The position numbers and the translations under genes were made by a program. Under the pieces are notes generated by a model. It saw only the letters and a list, made by a program, of their open reading frames with translations. It made no database searches and was not told where the DNA came from. A stretch of DNA of 64,000 bases. Source: Paraburkholderia bryophila (lineage in GTDB: Bacteria; Pseudomonadota; Gammaproteobacteria; Burkholderiales; Burkholderiaceae). How positions within the stretch are numbered: the stretch's first letter is position 1; every line of letters starts with the position of its first letter. Positions 8,985 through 18,057 of this stretch are shown here, one piece after another. Where the stretch lies: contig NZ_JACCAS010000001.1 of the NCBI RefSeq assembly GCF_013409255.1, forward strand, positions 2,666,001 through 2,730,000, in the 5' to 3' direction.

Positions 8985-9869
8985 ATGGATACGTCGACTG
9001 TCGTGCCTTTTTCCGCGCATCTTCCTTCGTCACCGGCTCGTGACGGCTTCGACACGTCCGCTACGGCCGCCATTGCCGTCGTCAACGTTGTTGTGCCGCT
9101 GTCCGCTGCCGAGCGCGAGCTCGCCCAGTTGCGGGCCCGGGTCCGCGAACTGTCGGCGGAACTCGTGCAGGCGCAGGAGGCGGCTTGCCGGCATGTGGCG
9201 CGCGAGTTGCACGACGGCGTGGGCGCCGAACTGACCGCGACGCGCTTCGCGCTTGCCGGTGTCGAAACCTGGCTGCCCGCCGACGCGCCGCCGCAATGTG
9301 CGGCCGCGCTCGCCGTCGCGAATCGTTCGCTCGACGCCGTGTGCGCCGCCAGCCGCCAGGCCGTCGCGGAGCTGCATGCGCCTTCGCTGGAAAGCGGCAT
9401 TGTCGGCGCGCTGGCGCATTGGACCGGCGACTTCGCCGCGCGCACGCAATTGCGCACGAGCTTCGTGTGCGCCGCCGACGTGCGCCTCACCCGCTTACCG
9501 GCCGACGCCGCGCTAGCCATATTCCGCGTCGCGCAGGAAGCGCTGAACAACATTGCCAAGCACGCCCGCGCCGAATCGGCCGACGTGCGGATCGAAACCA
9601 GCCGGCGTCATCTCACGCTGATCGTCGCCGACAACGGTATCGGCCTGACGCGCAAAGCACGCAGCCGCCGCGGCCATTTCGGCCTGAGCGGCATGCTGGC
9701 GCGCTGCGCCGCTTTCGACGGCACGCTGCGCGTAAGCGCCCGGCGCGTCGCCGCGAAGCGTGGCGACGGCGCCAATGCGTCGCGCGGCACGCTGGTGCGC
9801 GCCCGCTTCGCATGGGACGCGATGCTGGCCGACGCACCGTGCGCCGAGCAGCGCGCGTTGCAATCGTGA
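8985..9869 (+). CDS. Sensor histidine kinase, HisKA_3 (NarX/DesK class), apparently soluble
   Basis: The 294-residue protein has a coiled-coil-prone segment at about residues 42-65, then the phosphoacceptor motif ARELHDGVGAELTA with His76. The HATPase_c domain follows, with VAQEALNNIAKHA (N box) and VADNGIGL (G1 box). No transmembrane segment is evident, and the first 40 residues are low-complexity, so the signal is probably cytoplasmic or comes from a partner. It is followed 10 bp later by a NarL-type regulator, its likely phosphotransfer partner. The ligand is unknown. Confidence 0.85.
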   Translation: MDTSTVVPFSAHLPSSPARDGFDTSATAAIAVVNVVVPLSAAERELAQLRARVRELSAELVQAQEAACRHVARELHDGVGAELTATRFALAGVETWLPADAPPQCAAALAVANRSLDAVCAASRQAVAELHAPSLESGIVGALAHWTGDFAARTQLRTSFVCAADVRLTRLPADAALAIFRVAQEALNNIAKHARAESADVRIETSRRHLTLIVADNGIGLTRKARSRRGHFGLSGMLARCAAFDGTLRVSARRVAAKRGDGANASRGTLVRARFAWDAMLADAPCAEQRALQS

Positions 9870-9879
9870 GCGTGCCGAC

Positions 9880-10536
9880 ATGAGTCTGCGCATCCTGCTC
9901 GCCGACGATCACGCCGTGGTCCGCCAAGGCGTACGTCAATTGCTGCTCGACCGTGGCGTCGCGCGCGAAGTCACCGAGGCGCAAAGCGGCGCCGAAGCGC
10001 TCGACGCGGTCGTTCAACACAGTTACGACGTGGTGCTGCTCGACATTTCGCTGCCCGACATGAACGGCGTCGAAGTGCTGAAGCGCCTCAAACGCAAGGC
10101 GCCGCGCGTGGCCGTACTGATGTTCTCGATGTACCGCGAGGACCAGTACGCCGTGCGCGCACTGAAAGCCGGCGCGGCGGGTTATCTGTCGAAAACCGTC
10201 GACGCCGCGCAGATGATCGGCGCGATCCAGCAGGTCGCCGCGGGCCGCAAATACGTGAGCCCGGCGATGGCCGAAGCGCTGGCCGACTACGTCTCCTTCG
10301 ACGGCGAACAACTGCCGCACGAAAAGCTCTCCGATCGCGAATATCAGACGCTATGCATGCTCGCCTCGGGCAAACGGCTGACGGATATTGCCGCCGCGCT
10401 GTCGCTGTCGGTGAAGACGGTCAGTGTGTACCGCACGCGGCTGCTCGAAAAAATGAAGCTGCGCAACAACGCCGAGCTGACCTTCTACGTGATGAGCAAC
10501 CGGCTCGTCGATCTCAATCCGGCGATGGCCGGCTGA
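9880..10536 (+). CDS. NarL/FixJ-family response regulator
   Basis: The 218-residue start at ATG 9880 immediately precedes the receiver domain SLRILLADDHAVVRQGV. The acidic pair D9-D10 and phosphoacceptor D55 in VVLLDISLPDMNG are present, as is the conserved Lys in GYLSKTV. A LuxR-type helix-turn-helix ends the protein: LSDREYQTLCMLASGK and LSLSVKTVSVYRTRLLEKM. It acts on DNA once phosphorylated by the upstream kinase, and the two are evidently cotranscribed. Its targets are not apparent; the APC permease downstream is one possibility. Confidence 0.92.
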   Translation: MSLRILLADDHAVVRQGVRQLLLDRGVAREVTEAQSGAEALDAVVQHSYDVVLLDISLPDMNGVEVLKRLKRKAPRVAVLMFSMYREDQYAVRALKAGAAGYLSKTVDAAQMIGAIQQVAAGRKYVSPAMAEALADYVSFDGEQLPHEKLSDREYQTLCMLASGKRLTDIAAALSLSVKTVSVYRTRLLEKMKLRNNAELTFYVMSNRLVDLNPAMAG

Positions 10537-10660
10537 AGCGCCTTTTTCTCCCGCCCTGCTCTGCGCGCGCTGAATAGCGCGCCGTTCGGCGTGGCGAGCC
10601 GGTAAGAGAGCGATTCCCTCCAACTTGCCGTACATCGCGCGAAAGCTTTTCTGCGATAGA

Positions 10661-10688
10661 TCGCACGACGAATGAACGTGTCGTGCGA
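10661..10688. promoter_or_regulatory. Inverted repeat between regulator and permease genes
   Basis: TCGCACGAC (10661-10669) and GTCGTGCGA (10680-10688) are perfect 9-bp arms separated by 10 bp. There is no T-run, so an operator or a weak hairpin is more likely than a terminator. It lies about 150 bp before the permease start, and TTAAAAT near 10767-10773 could be its -10 element. Confidence 0.4.
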
Positions 10689-10834
10689 ATCCTATGCGAA
10701 GGGGATTTTTCGCCTGTTTACCGTGCCCTAAAAACCACGTTCCAAAATGGTGCAACGGCGTGCATCCGTTAAAATCGAGGGTTTCCCCGACATTCGGCGC
10801 GCAACAACGCGTGCACTACTGGAGACCCCCGCCA

Positions 10835-12226
10835 ATGTCCTTGTTCCGCAAAAAGAGCGTCGAGCACATGATCGCTGCAAGCGCTCAGAACGCCGGCCTG
10901 AAGAAAGCGCTCGGCGCGCTCGATCTGACTTTCCTCGGTGTCGGCGCCATTATCGGCACCGGCATTTTCGTGCTGACCGGCACGGGCGCCGTTCAGGCCG
11001 GCCCGGCGCTAATGGTCTCGTTCCTGATCGCGGCGCTTGCCTGCGGTTTCGCCGCGCTCGCCTATGCCGAGTTCGCGTCGACCATTCCGGTGGCGGGGTC
11101 CATCTACTCGTATTCGTATGCAACGCTTGGCGAGTTGGCCGCGTGGATCATCGGCTGGGATTTGATGCTGGAGTATGGGCTGGCAACGTCGGCGGTGTCG
11201 GTCGGGTGGTCGGGGTATCTGCAGTCGCTGCTCGCGGGGTTCGGTGTGTCGTTGCCGGTGGCGCTCACCGCCGCGCCGGGCGCGTTGCCGGGCCATGACA
11301 CGCTGTTCAATCTGCCCGCGTTTCTCGTCATGATGGCGATCACGGCGCTGTTGTCGGTCGGCATTCGCGAATCCGCGCGGATCAACAACGTCATGGTCGC
11401 GATCAAGGTGACCGTGGTGCTGCTGGTGATCGGCGTGGGGGTGTTCCATGTGACGCCGGCTAACTGGCATCCGTTTATGCCGAACGGCTGGAATGGCGTT
11501 TTTGGCGCGGCCGCCGTGATGTTCTTTGCGTTTATCGGGTTCGATTCGGTATCTTCCGCCGCGGAAGAAGTGAAAAACCCAGCGCGGGATCTGCCGATTG
11601 GGATTATTGCTTCACTCGGCGTGTGTGCCGTGTTGTATGTGGCGGTGGCGGCGGTGGTGACGGGAATCGTGCCGTCGGCGCAGTTTGCGAATATCTCGCA
11701 CCCGGTGTCGTATGCGTTGCAGGTTGCCGGGCAGAAGTGGGTCGCCGGTTTTATCGACCTCGGCGCCGTGCTCGGCATGCTGACCGTCATTCTGGTTATG
11801 GCCTACGGGCAAACGCGCGTTATTTTCGCGATGTCGCGGGATGGGTTGTTACCGGCGCGGTTGTCGAAGGTGCATCCGCGGTTTGCTACGCCGTTCTTCA
11901 CTACGTGGCTCGTTGGGATCTTCTTTGGGCTGATCGGGGCGTTGGTGCCGCTGAACGTGCTCGCTGAGCTGATCAATATCGGGACGTTGGCGGCTTTCTC
12001 GATGGTGTCGATTGCTGTGCTCGTTTTGCGGAAGACGCATCCTGAGTTGCCGCGCGCGTTCCGGTGTCCTGGGGTGCCGGTTGTGCCGGTGCTGGCTGTC
12101 GCTTCCTGTCTCTTCCTAATGGTTAATCTGCAGGCTGTCACCTGGGTCGCTTTTGTGGTTTGGCTACTCATTGGGATGGTCATCTACTTCGGCTATTCGC
12201 GGCGGAATTCCAAGCTGGCGAAGTGA
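10835..12226 (+). CDS. APC-family amino acid permease (cationic amino acid transporter type)
   Basis: The 463-residue start at ATG 10835 follows GGAGA at 10821-10825; the upstream in-frame sequence has no ribosome site. Twelve hydrophobic segments are visible. The APC signature GVGAIIGTGIFVLTGT comes early in TM1, followed by SYSYATLGELAAWIIGWDL and FFAFIGFDSVSSAAEEVKNP. This pattern fits the YfnA/CAT subgroup of proton-coupled amino-acid importers at the inner membrane. The second half uses more T-ending codons than the first, an odd shift within one gene. Substrate is not predictable beyond amino acid. Confidence 0.9.
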   Translation: MSLFRKKSVEHMIAASAQNAGLKKALGALDLTFLGVGAIIGTGIFVLTGTGAVQAGPALMVSFLIAALACGFAALAYAEFASTIPVAGSIYSYSYATLGELAAWIIGWDLMLEYGLATSAVSVGWSGYLQSLLAGFGVSLPVALTAAPGALPGHDTLFNLPAFLVMMAITALLSVGIRESARINNVMVAIKVTVVLLVIGVGVFHVTPANWHPFMPNGWNGVFGAAAVMFFAFIGFDSVSSAAEEVKNPARDLPIGIIASLGVCAVLYVAVAAVVTGIVPSAQFANISHPVSYALQVAGQKWVAGFIDLGAVLGMLTVILVMAYGQTRVIFAMSRDGLLPARLSKVHPRFATPFFTTWLVGIFFGLIGALVPLNVLAELINIGTLAAFSMVSIAVLVLRKTHPELPRAFRCPGVPVVPVLAVASCLFLMVNLQAVTWVAFVVWLLIGMVIYFGYSRRNSKLAK

Positions 12227-12450
12227 GCGTTTTTAGGCCTGCGCGGCAGCAGGCAAGAAAAAGCCGCTCACACCGCTAACGCTTAAGCGAGTCGCCCGCA
12301 CAGCCACGGTAGTGGCTCATCTGGAATCCGTGCCCTCGCACATTTGGCGCTCGTGGCACAGCAGTCATGCTTCCGGCAGCGCTTCGCGCGCCGTCCGGTC
12401 GCGCTAAAAGCAACGGGCCTGTCTCCATTCGCGGTGGGCCTCGCGTCGAT

Positions 12451-12558
12451 CTATGTACGACCCGGTGATCGGCCTCCCCTGTTGCAATTGACTCGCACCT
12501 CTTCCTCGGGTGCTCGGCGAAGCCGAATTCGACCTTTTCATCCAGATAGGAAAGCGAA
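12451..12558 (+). promoter_or_regulatory. Structured leader, copy 1 of a duplicated element
   Basis: This block is shared with 13330-13441 (copy 2) and ends at the start codon of a paralogous gene in each case. Both begin TATGTACGACCCGG. Both contain a first hairpin (GCACC at 12495-12499 with GGTGC at 12509-12513) and a second, identical hairpin TCGGC-GAA-GCCGA (12514-12526). Both end CATCCAGATAGG and a purine-rich ribosome site. The first hairpin differs in sequence between copies but keeps pairing. The rest of 12227-12450 holds only a small AGCCAC/GTGGCT hairpin and no gene. Confidence 0.55.
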
Positions 12559-13350
12559 ATGAGAGTCCAGTCAGCCAACAATCAACCCGGCGAAATCAGT
12601 CAAGCGCAAGCAGCACACGGCGATGGGCCGGATGCCGAGCCAGTTGCAGGGCCCTCAGTGTTCGATACCTCCGGACCCGGGCCGTCTGATGTCGGCGGCC
12701 GGCCCGGCGACGTGGAGCTTAAAGGCGGCTCACGGGGACGGGAGGTGCAGACCCGTCTCAACAACGCAAAGAGAAATCTCGAACAGTCGGCCGCTCACGA
12801 GAAGCGACTGATGGACGCCGCCGATGCGGTCAGCGCCGAAATCCGCGGCGCTCAAAATCCGGACGCGGACCTGCAAACGAGACTGCAACAGGCGCGACAG
12901 AATCTACTCGGGGGCCGGCGTGCGGCGGCCGCCGCAGAAAGGCAAGTCGAAGACCTCCGACGGGAAGCGCATCAACTCAGGCAGACGCTGCAAAACGAGC
13001 ACTCAGGATTGTCGGCGCACCGTGCGGATGGCGCACAGCTGGAACGGACGACGCAGCATGAGATCGACGTTCTCGAAGCTGCGATGCGCATCAGTGATCA
13101 TCCGTCTGCGGACTCGCAGAGCAACCTGCAAAAGCTACAGAATGATCTTCGACGAATACAGGACGCGAACCGCGATTTGACTATCCATCTGAGGGATCTG
13201 CTTCTGGAAATACGCGATGTTCCTCTGCACCAGGAAACTGCCAATGCGGCTGTCGAGACGGCAATTCAGCGCGCTCAGAATGAGCCCGCGTCGTCGCGCC
13301 TCGCAGCGAACTCGAGAATTCCAGGCGACATATGTACGACCCGGCGATGA
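12559..13350 (+). CDS. Uncharacterised coiled-coil protein, paralog 1
   Basis: The 263-residue protein is not recognised. Residues 1-55 are rich in Gln, Ser, Ala, Gly and Pro and share MxVQSAxxQ and VFDTSGxxPSD with the next gene. Residues 60-250 are highly charged and Gln/Leu-rich heptads, strongly suggesting long coiled coils. There is no signal peptide or membrane segment, and the only cysteine is in the last residues. The tail GDICTTRR is encoded by the duplicated leader of the next gene, so the natural C-terminus may have been changed by the duplication. The composition resembles secreted effector-like proteins, but that is only an inference. Confidence 0.65.
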   Translation: MRVQSANNQPGEISQAQAAHGDGPDAEPVAGPSVFDTSGPGPSDVGGRPGDVELKGGSRGREVQTRLNNAKRNLEQSAAHEKRLMDAADAVSAEIRGAQNPDADLQTRLQQARQNLLGGRRAAAAAERQVEDLRREAHQLRQTLQNEHSGLSAHRADGAQLERTTQHEIDVLEAAMRISDHPSADSQSNLQKLQNDLRRIQDANRDLTIHLRDLLLEIRDVPLHQETANAAVETAIQRAQNEPASSRLAANSRIPGDICTTRR

Positions 13351-13441
13351 CGCTGCCCTGTTGAAATGCACTGGCGCCTCCCCCTCGGGAGGCGCTCGGC
13401 GAAGCCGATTGTCGACCGCCCATCCAGATAGGGAGAGGGAA
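13330..13441 (+). promoter_or_regulatory. Structured leader, copy 2 of a duplicated element
   Basis: The second copy of the 12451-12558 element overlaps the last 21 bases of paralog 1. Its first hairpin is longer: GCGCCTCCC (13374-13382), loop CCTC, GGGAGGCGC (13387-13395), a perfect 9-bp stem. The second hairpin TCGGC-GAA-GCCGA (13396-13408) is unchanged. GGGAGAGGG just before the ATG is a strong ribosome site. The changes between copies preserve pairing, which argues for RNA structure being selected. Confidence 0.55.
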
Positions 13442-13999
13442 ATGAAAGTCCAGTCAGCCAGCAGTCAAGCGAACGAAGTCTCTCAGGCATCAGCGGCACC
13501 CAGCGGCGGCCCAGGCGCCGGGCAGGTTGCGGCGCCCACCGTGTTCGACACGTCAGGGCACAGCCCATCTGACGCGGGTATCCGGGCGGGCCACCCGGTG
13601 CGCGGAGAACAGGGTTCGTCAGCAGGCGGGGGGCAGGCTCCCCTCCGGCTACGGGGAGGCGGAAAAGGAATTCCGTGGGGCGAGTCTTCTACAAGCAGCG
13701 GCGCCTCGGGGACAAACAACGGCGCGCGTCAGGCTCTGCAGACGCGGCGGTCGCAGTTGGACAATCAACGGCAACAACTGGAGTCGGCGTTGTATAACGC
13801 GAGCCGTGAGATGCCTCTCATGCCGACGGTCGAGCGGACTTCATCCTCCGGCATGCGGAGCATCGAAATCGGCGCCGCGCACGGGCCGATGGGAGACCCT
13901 CGGCAGCAGGCCGCAGTCGCCGCCCGCATGTCTGCATTGACACGTCAGATCAACGACGTAAAAAGGCAAATAGCCGACGTGGACCGAGAGTTGGGCTAA
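13442..13999 (+). CDS. Uncharacterised protein, paralog 2, with ubiquitin-tail-like motif
   Basis: The 185-residue protein is not recognised. Its first 45 residues align with paralog 1 (MKVQSASSQ, VFDTSGHSPSD). A Gly-rich linker follows, with LRLRGG at residues 68-73, identical to the last six residues of ubiquitin. A helical, Gln/Arg-rich C-terminal part (residues about 92-185) has coiled-coil character. There are no cysteines, no signal peptide and no membrane segment. The two genes probably arose by tandem duplication with later divergence of the C-terminal halves. The function is unknown; type III-secreted or other exported protein is possible but unproven. Confidence 0.65.
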   Translation: MKVQSASSQANEVSQASAAPSGGPGAGQVAAPTVFDTSGHSPSDAGIRAGHPVRGEQGSSAGGGQAPLRLRGGGKGIPWGESSTSSGASGTNNGARQALQTRRSQLDNQRQQLESALYNASREMPLMPTVERTSSSGMRSIEIGAAHGPMGDPRQQAAVAARMSALTRQINDVKRQIADVDRELG

Positions 14000-14007
14000 G
14001 TGCGGCC

Positions 14008-14044
14008 AGGAGGCCCGGAGCGCAGCCACCGCTCCGGGCCTCCT
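14008..14044 (+). terminator. Strong hairpin after paralog 2, probable terminator
   Basis: AGGAGGCCCGGAGC (14008-14021) and GCTCCGGGCCTCCT (14031-14044) form a perfect 14-bp GC-rich stem with a 9-nt loop, nine bases after the stop codon. No T-run follows on the plus strand, so termination efficiency is uncertain. Confidence 0.55.
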
Positions 14045-14197
14045 CCGCGCAAAAAAACCCCTCATAGCGCCCCCGCCCAATTTGTGCTTTACTTTTCTGC
14101 ACCCCAATAAAAACCGCAGTCCCCCAATCGGACCCCGCGAGTAAAACCAAAACAAAGCAGAAAAACGGTCCGGTCTCACCTCACAGGAGACAGCTTC

Positions 14198-14749
14198 ATG
14201 ACGATCAGCATCAGTCTGACGGTGAACGGCGCCGCAATTAGCGCCTCAATCGACCCCGGTACCCTGCTTGTCCAGTTCCTGCGCGAACAGCTCCGCCTGA
14301 CCGGCACCCACGTCGGCTGCGACACCGCCCAGTGCGGCGCCTGCACCGTCCACCTGAACGGCCGCGCGATCAAATCCTGCAACATCCTCGCGGTACAGGC
14401 CGACGGCGCGACCGTCACCACCATCGAAGGACTCGCCCAGAACGGCGCGCTCCACCCGATGCAAGCCGCCTTCAAACACTGCCACGGCCTGCAATGCGGC
14501 TTCTGTACGCCCGGTATGGTGATGAGCGCGGTGTCGTTGGTCGAACGCCAGCCCGATCTCACCGGCGACGACGTCCGCGCCCAGCTCGACGGCAATCTGT
14601 GCCGCTGTACGGGCTATCACAACATCGTCAAAGCCGTGCTCGAAGGCGCCGCGGGCATGAAGTCCGCCGGCTCGGCGAACGCAGCCGCCAGCAGCGCCGG
14701 CAACAGCGCAACCGCCAACTCAACGGCCACCGCGCCCGCCACCGCCTGA
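14198..14749 (+). CDS. coxS: CO dehydrogenase-type small subunit (2Fe-2S protein)
   Basis: The 183-residue protein starts at ATG 14198 after CAGGAGA. It carries the two [2Fe-2S] domains of the xanthine oxidase family. The plant-ferredoxin-like site is [16 protein letters not shown] with a later Cys in IKSC. The all-helical second site is [11 protein letters not shown] with GNLCRCTGY. The C-terminal 30 residues are an Ala/Ser/Thr-rich tail not typical of the family. It passes electrons from the molybdenum site to FAD in the complex made with the next two genes. It is the first gene of the operon, in the S-L-M order typical of form II enzymes. Confidence 0.93.
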   Translation: MTISISLTVNGAAISASIDPGTLLVQFLREQLRLTGTHVGCDTAQCGACTVHLNGRAIKSCNILAVQADGATVTTIEGLAQNGALHPMQAAFKHCHGLQCGFCTPGMVMSAVSLVERQPDLTGDDVRAQLDGNLCRCTGYHNIVKAVLEGAAGMKSAGSANAAASSAGNSATANSTATAPATA

Positions 14750-14759
14750 GGAGCCGACG

Positions 14760-17138
14760 ATGAACGCACCCGACACCCATCTGATCGGCGCTTCCGTAGA
14801 ACGTAAGGAAGACTACCGTTTCCTCACCGGCAACGGTCAGTACACCGACGACATCGTCCTGCCGCAGCAAACCTACGCCGTGTTCCTGCGCTCGCCGCAC
14901 GCGCATGCCAGGCTCACCAGCATCGACACCAGCGCGGCCCGACAATCGCCCGGCGTGATCGCGATCTTCACCGGCGCGGACATGGCGGCGGACAACGTCG
15001 GCGGTCTGCCGTGCGGCTGGCTGATCCACAGCACCGACGGCAAGCCGATGAACGAGCCGCCGCATCCGATCATCGCGCATACGAAAGTGCGGCACGTCGG
15101 CGATCAGGTCGCGCTGGTGATCGCGGATTCGATCAAGGCCGCGAAAGACGCCGCCGAACTGATCGAGGTCGATTACGACGTGCTGCCCGCCGTGGTCGAC
15201 ACCGCGCACGCGTCCGATCCGGGCCAGGCCGCCGTCCACGACGAGGTACCCGACAACATCTGCTACAACTGGGGCCACGGCGACAAAGCCGCCACCGACG
15301 CCGCGTTCGCCAAAGCCGCGCACGTCACCACGCTCGACATCGTCAACAACCGCCTGATCCCGAACGCGATCGAACCGCGCGCGGTCAACGCGAGCTACTC
15401 CGTGCAGGACGAAAGCTACACGCTGTACGTCGCGAATCAGAACCCGCACGTGGAGCGTTTGCTGATGGCAGCGTTCGTGCTGTCGCTGCCGGAATCGAAA
15501 CTGCGCGTGATCGCGCCGGACGTGGGCGGCGGCTTCGGCTCGAAGATTTTCCTGTATGCCGAAGACGTCGCGCTGACGTGGGCGTCGAAGAAAATCCGCC
15601 GTCCGGTGAAGTGGACCGCCGAGCGCTCGGAAGCGTTCGTCTCCGACGCGCACGGCCGCGACCACGTCACCCACGCCGAACTCGCGATGGACGCCGACGG
15701 CAAGTTCCTCGCCATGCGCATCCATACGATCGCCAACATGGGCGCGTATCTGTCGACGTTCGCGTCGAGCGTGCCGACCATCCTGTACGCGACGCTGCTC
15801 GCCGGTCAGTACGCCACGCCCGCGATCTACGCGGAGGTCAAAGCGGTCTTCACCAACACGGTTCCCGTGGATGCCTATCGCGGCGCCGGCCGGCCTGAGG
15901 CGACCTACGTGGTGGAGCGTCTGGTCGAAACCGCCGCGCGCGACATGAAGCTCGATCCGGCGGAAATCCGCCGTCGCAATTTCATCCGCCAGTTTCCGTA
16001 CGCAACGCCGGTCGGCCTCACCTACGACACCGGCGACTACGACACCCTGCTCGCACGCTCGCTCGAACTCGCGGACGTCAAAGGCTTCGCCGCGCGCAAG
16101 CAGAAGTCCGAACAGAACGGCAAGCTGCGCGGCCTCGGCTACTCGTGCTATATCGAAGCCTGCGGTCTCGCGCCGTCGAACATCGCGGGCGCGTTGGGTG
16201 CGCGGGCGGGTCTCTTCGAAGTCGGCCAGATTCGCGTGCATCCGACCGGTTCGGTCACCGTCTTCACCGGCTCGCATAGTCACGGCCAGGGGCACGAAAC
16301 GACCTTCGCGCAAGTGGTCGCGGACCGGCTCGGCATTGCGCTGGAAAGCGTCGAGATCGTGCATGGCGACACCGGCCGGATTCCGTTCGGCATGGGTACG
16401 TACGGCTCGCGCTCGATCGCGGTGGGCGGCTCGGCAATCATGAAGGCGCTCGACAAGATCGAAACCAAGGCGAAGAAAATCGCCGCGCATCTACTCGAAG
16501 CCGCGGTGGAAGACATCGAGTTCAAGGACGGCGTGTTCCGTGTCGCGGGCACCGATCGTACCAAGGCCTTCGCCGAGATTTCGCTCGCGGCGTACGTGCC
16601 GCACAACTATCCGCTCGACGTGCTCGAACCGGGCCTCGAAGAAAGCGCGTTCTACGACCCGACCAACTTCACCTATCCGGCCGGCGCGTACATCTGCGAG
16701 ATCGAGGTCGATCCGGACACGGGCGTGTGCCGGATCCAGCAGTTCACCGCCGTCGACGATTTCGGCAACGTGATCAACCCGATGATCGTCACGGGCCAGG
16801 TGCATGGCGGGCTCGCGCAAGGCATCGGCCAGGCGATGCTGGAACGCTGCGTGTACGACAACGAAAGCGGCCAGTTGCTGTCCGGCTCGTACATGGATTA
16901 CGCGATGCCGCATGCGTCCGATCTGCCGGACTTCACCGTCGAGACCGCGAAAGGCACGCCGTGTACGCACAATCCGCTCGGCGTCAAAGGGTGCGGTGAG
17001 GCGGGCGCGATCGGCTCGCCACCGGCCGTGATCAACGCGATTCTCGACGCGCTCGCGCCGCTCGGCGTGACCGACCTGCAAATGCCGGCGACGCCGCATC
17101 GCGTGTGGTCCGCGATTCACGCCGCGAAGCAACCGTAA
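14760..17138 (+). CDS. coxL: Form II CO dehydrogenase-like large subunit (molybdenum hydroxylase)
   Basis: The 792-residue molybdopterin-binding subunit begins 10 bp after coxS. The active-site loop at residues 372-378 is AYRGAGR, the form II signature. Form I, true CO-oxidising enzymes, have AYxCSFR with the Cu-binding Cys, which is missing here. [21 protein letters not shown] and the catalytic Glu747 in GCGEAGAIG are present. The enzyme should hydroxylate a small substrate using water, but CO is doubtful and the true substrate is unknown. The subunit resides in the cytoplasm with coxS and coxM. Confidence 0.92.
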   Translation: MNAPDTHLIGASVERKEDYRFLTGNGQYTDDIVLPQQTYAVFLRSPHAHARLTSIDTSAARQSPGVIAIFTGADMAADNVGGLPCGWLIHSTDGKPMNEPPHPIIAHTKVRHVGDQVALVIADSIKAAKDAAELIEVDYDVLPAVVDTAHASDPGQAAVHDEVPDNICYNWGHGDKAATDAAFAKAAHVTTLDIVNNRLIPNAIEPRAVNASYSVQDESYTLYVANQNPHVERLLMAAFVLSLPESKLRVIAPDVGGGFGSKIFLYAEDVALTWASKKIRRPVKWTAERSEAFVSDAHGRDHVTHAELAMDADGKFLAMRIHTIANMGAYLSTFASSVPTILYATLLAGQYATPAIYAEVKAVFTNTVPVDAYRGAGRPEATYVVERLVETAARDMKLDPAEIRRRNFIRQFPYATPVGLTYDTGDYDTLLARSLELADVKGFAARKQKSEQNGKLRGLGYSCYIEACGLAPSNIAGALGARAGLFEVGQIRVHPTGSVTVFTGSHSHGQGHETTFAQVVADRLGIALESVEIVHGDTGRIPFGMGTYGSRSIAVGGSAIMKALDKIETKAKKIAAHLLEAAVEDIEFKDGVFRVAGTDRTKAFAEISLAAYVPHNYPLDVLEPGLEESAFYDPTNFTYPAGAYICEIEVDPDTGVCRIQQFTAVDDFGNVINPMIVTGQVHGGLAQGIGQAMLERCVYDNESGQLLSGSYMDYAMPHASDLPDFTVETAKGTPCTHNPLGVKGCGEAGAIGSPPAVINAILDALAPLGVTDLQMPATPHRVWSAIHAAKQP

Positions 17139-17172
17139 GCAGCCCATTGAAATCCTGAGCGGAGCATTCGAC

Positions 17173-17970
17173 ATGTATTCATTCGAGTATCAACGCGCGA
17201 CGGATCCCAAAGCGGCCGTCGCCGCCCTCGCCGCCGACAGTAACGCGAAGTTCCTGGCCGGCGGTCAGAGTCTGTTGCCCACCATGCGCCTGCGTCTCGC
17301 GCAGCCGTCGCAACTGATCGACGTGACGCGGATTCCCGCGCTGAAATCGATCAGCGTCGACGCGCAAAAGGTGACGATCGGCGCAGCCGTCTGTCACGCC
17401 GACGTCGCGGATCACGCGGAGCTACGGCGCGTATCGCCGGGACTTGCGGAGCTTGCGGCGCACATCGGCGACCGGCAGGTGCGCGCGCTCGGCACGATCG
17501 GCGGATCGCTCGCGAACAACGATCCCGCCGCGTGCTATCCGGCCGCCGCGATGGCGCTGGACGCGACCATCGTCACCGAACGGCGACGCATTGCCGCGAG
17601 CGATTTTTTCGTCGGTATGTATGAGACCGCGCTCGCGCCCGACGAGCTGATCGTCGCCGTCGAGTTTCCCGTGCCCGAGCGCGCCGCCTACGAGAAATTC
17701 CGCAACCCGGCTTCGCACTTCGCGCTGGTCGGCATATTCGTCGCGAAGTTCGCGAGCGGCGTGCGGGTCGCGGTGACGGGCGCGGCTTCGTCGGTGTTTC
17801 GTGTGCCGGAGCTGGAAAGCGCGTTGTCGGCGAATTTCACACCCGAGGCGGCTCGCGCGGTGACAGTGTCCGCCACCGATCTGAACACCGACATGCACGC
17901 GAGCGCCGACTACCGCGCGCATCTGATTCCGGTGCTGGCCGCGCGCGCGGTGACGAAGGCGATCGGTTAG
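17173..17970 (+). CDS. coxM: CO dehydrogenase-type medium subunit (FAD-binding)
   Basis: The 265-residue protein has the FAD-binding motifs of the family: AGGQSLLP at about residues 29-36 and TIGGSLANND near residue 110. A CODH_FAD C-terminal domain follows. It takes electrons from the [2Fe-2S] centres of CoxS and passes them to an acceptor such as quinone. The start ATG at 17173 has GAGCGGAG just upstream and lies 34 bp after coxL. Length is slightly short of the usual 280-290 residues but complete at both ends. Confidence 0.92.
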   Translation: MYSFEYQRATDPKAAVAALAADSNAKFLAGGQSLLPTMRLRLAQPSQLIDVTRIPALKSISVDAQKVTIGAAVCHADVADHAELRRVSPGLAELAAHIGDRQVRALGTIGGSLANNDPAACYPAAAMALDATIVTERRRIAASDFFVGMYETALAPDELIVAVEFPVPERAAYEKFRNPASHFALVGIFVAKFASGVRVAVTGAASSVFRVPELESALSANFTPEAARAVTVSATDLNTDMHASADYRAHLIPVLAARAVTKAIG

Positions 17971-18057
17971 CGACCATCGCCGTGGGCGGCTGACGAGACG
18001 TGCTGCTCCGGCACGCCAACGTCAGCCGCCCATTCGTTCGCTCAATCCAGGACCACC

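Noticed and set aside
12481..12540. hrpII box (TTCG-N16-TTCG) ahead of paralog 1
   Set aside because: Only one TTCG is correctly placed; the partner at the right spacing reads GGGT, so no type III regulon box is supported.
14628..16490. 620-codon minus-strand frame opposite coxL
   Set aside because: The composition is Arg/His-rich with no domain; coxL on the plus strand is complete and conserved.
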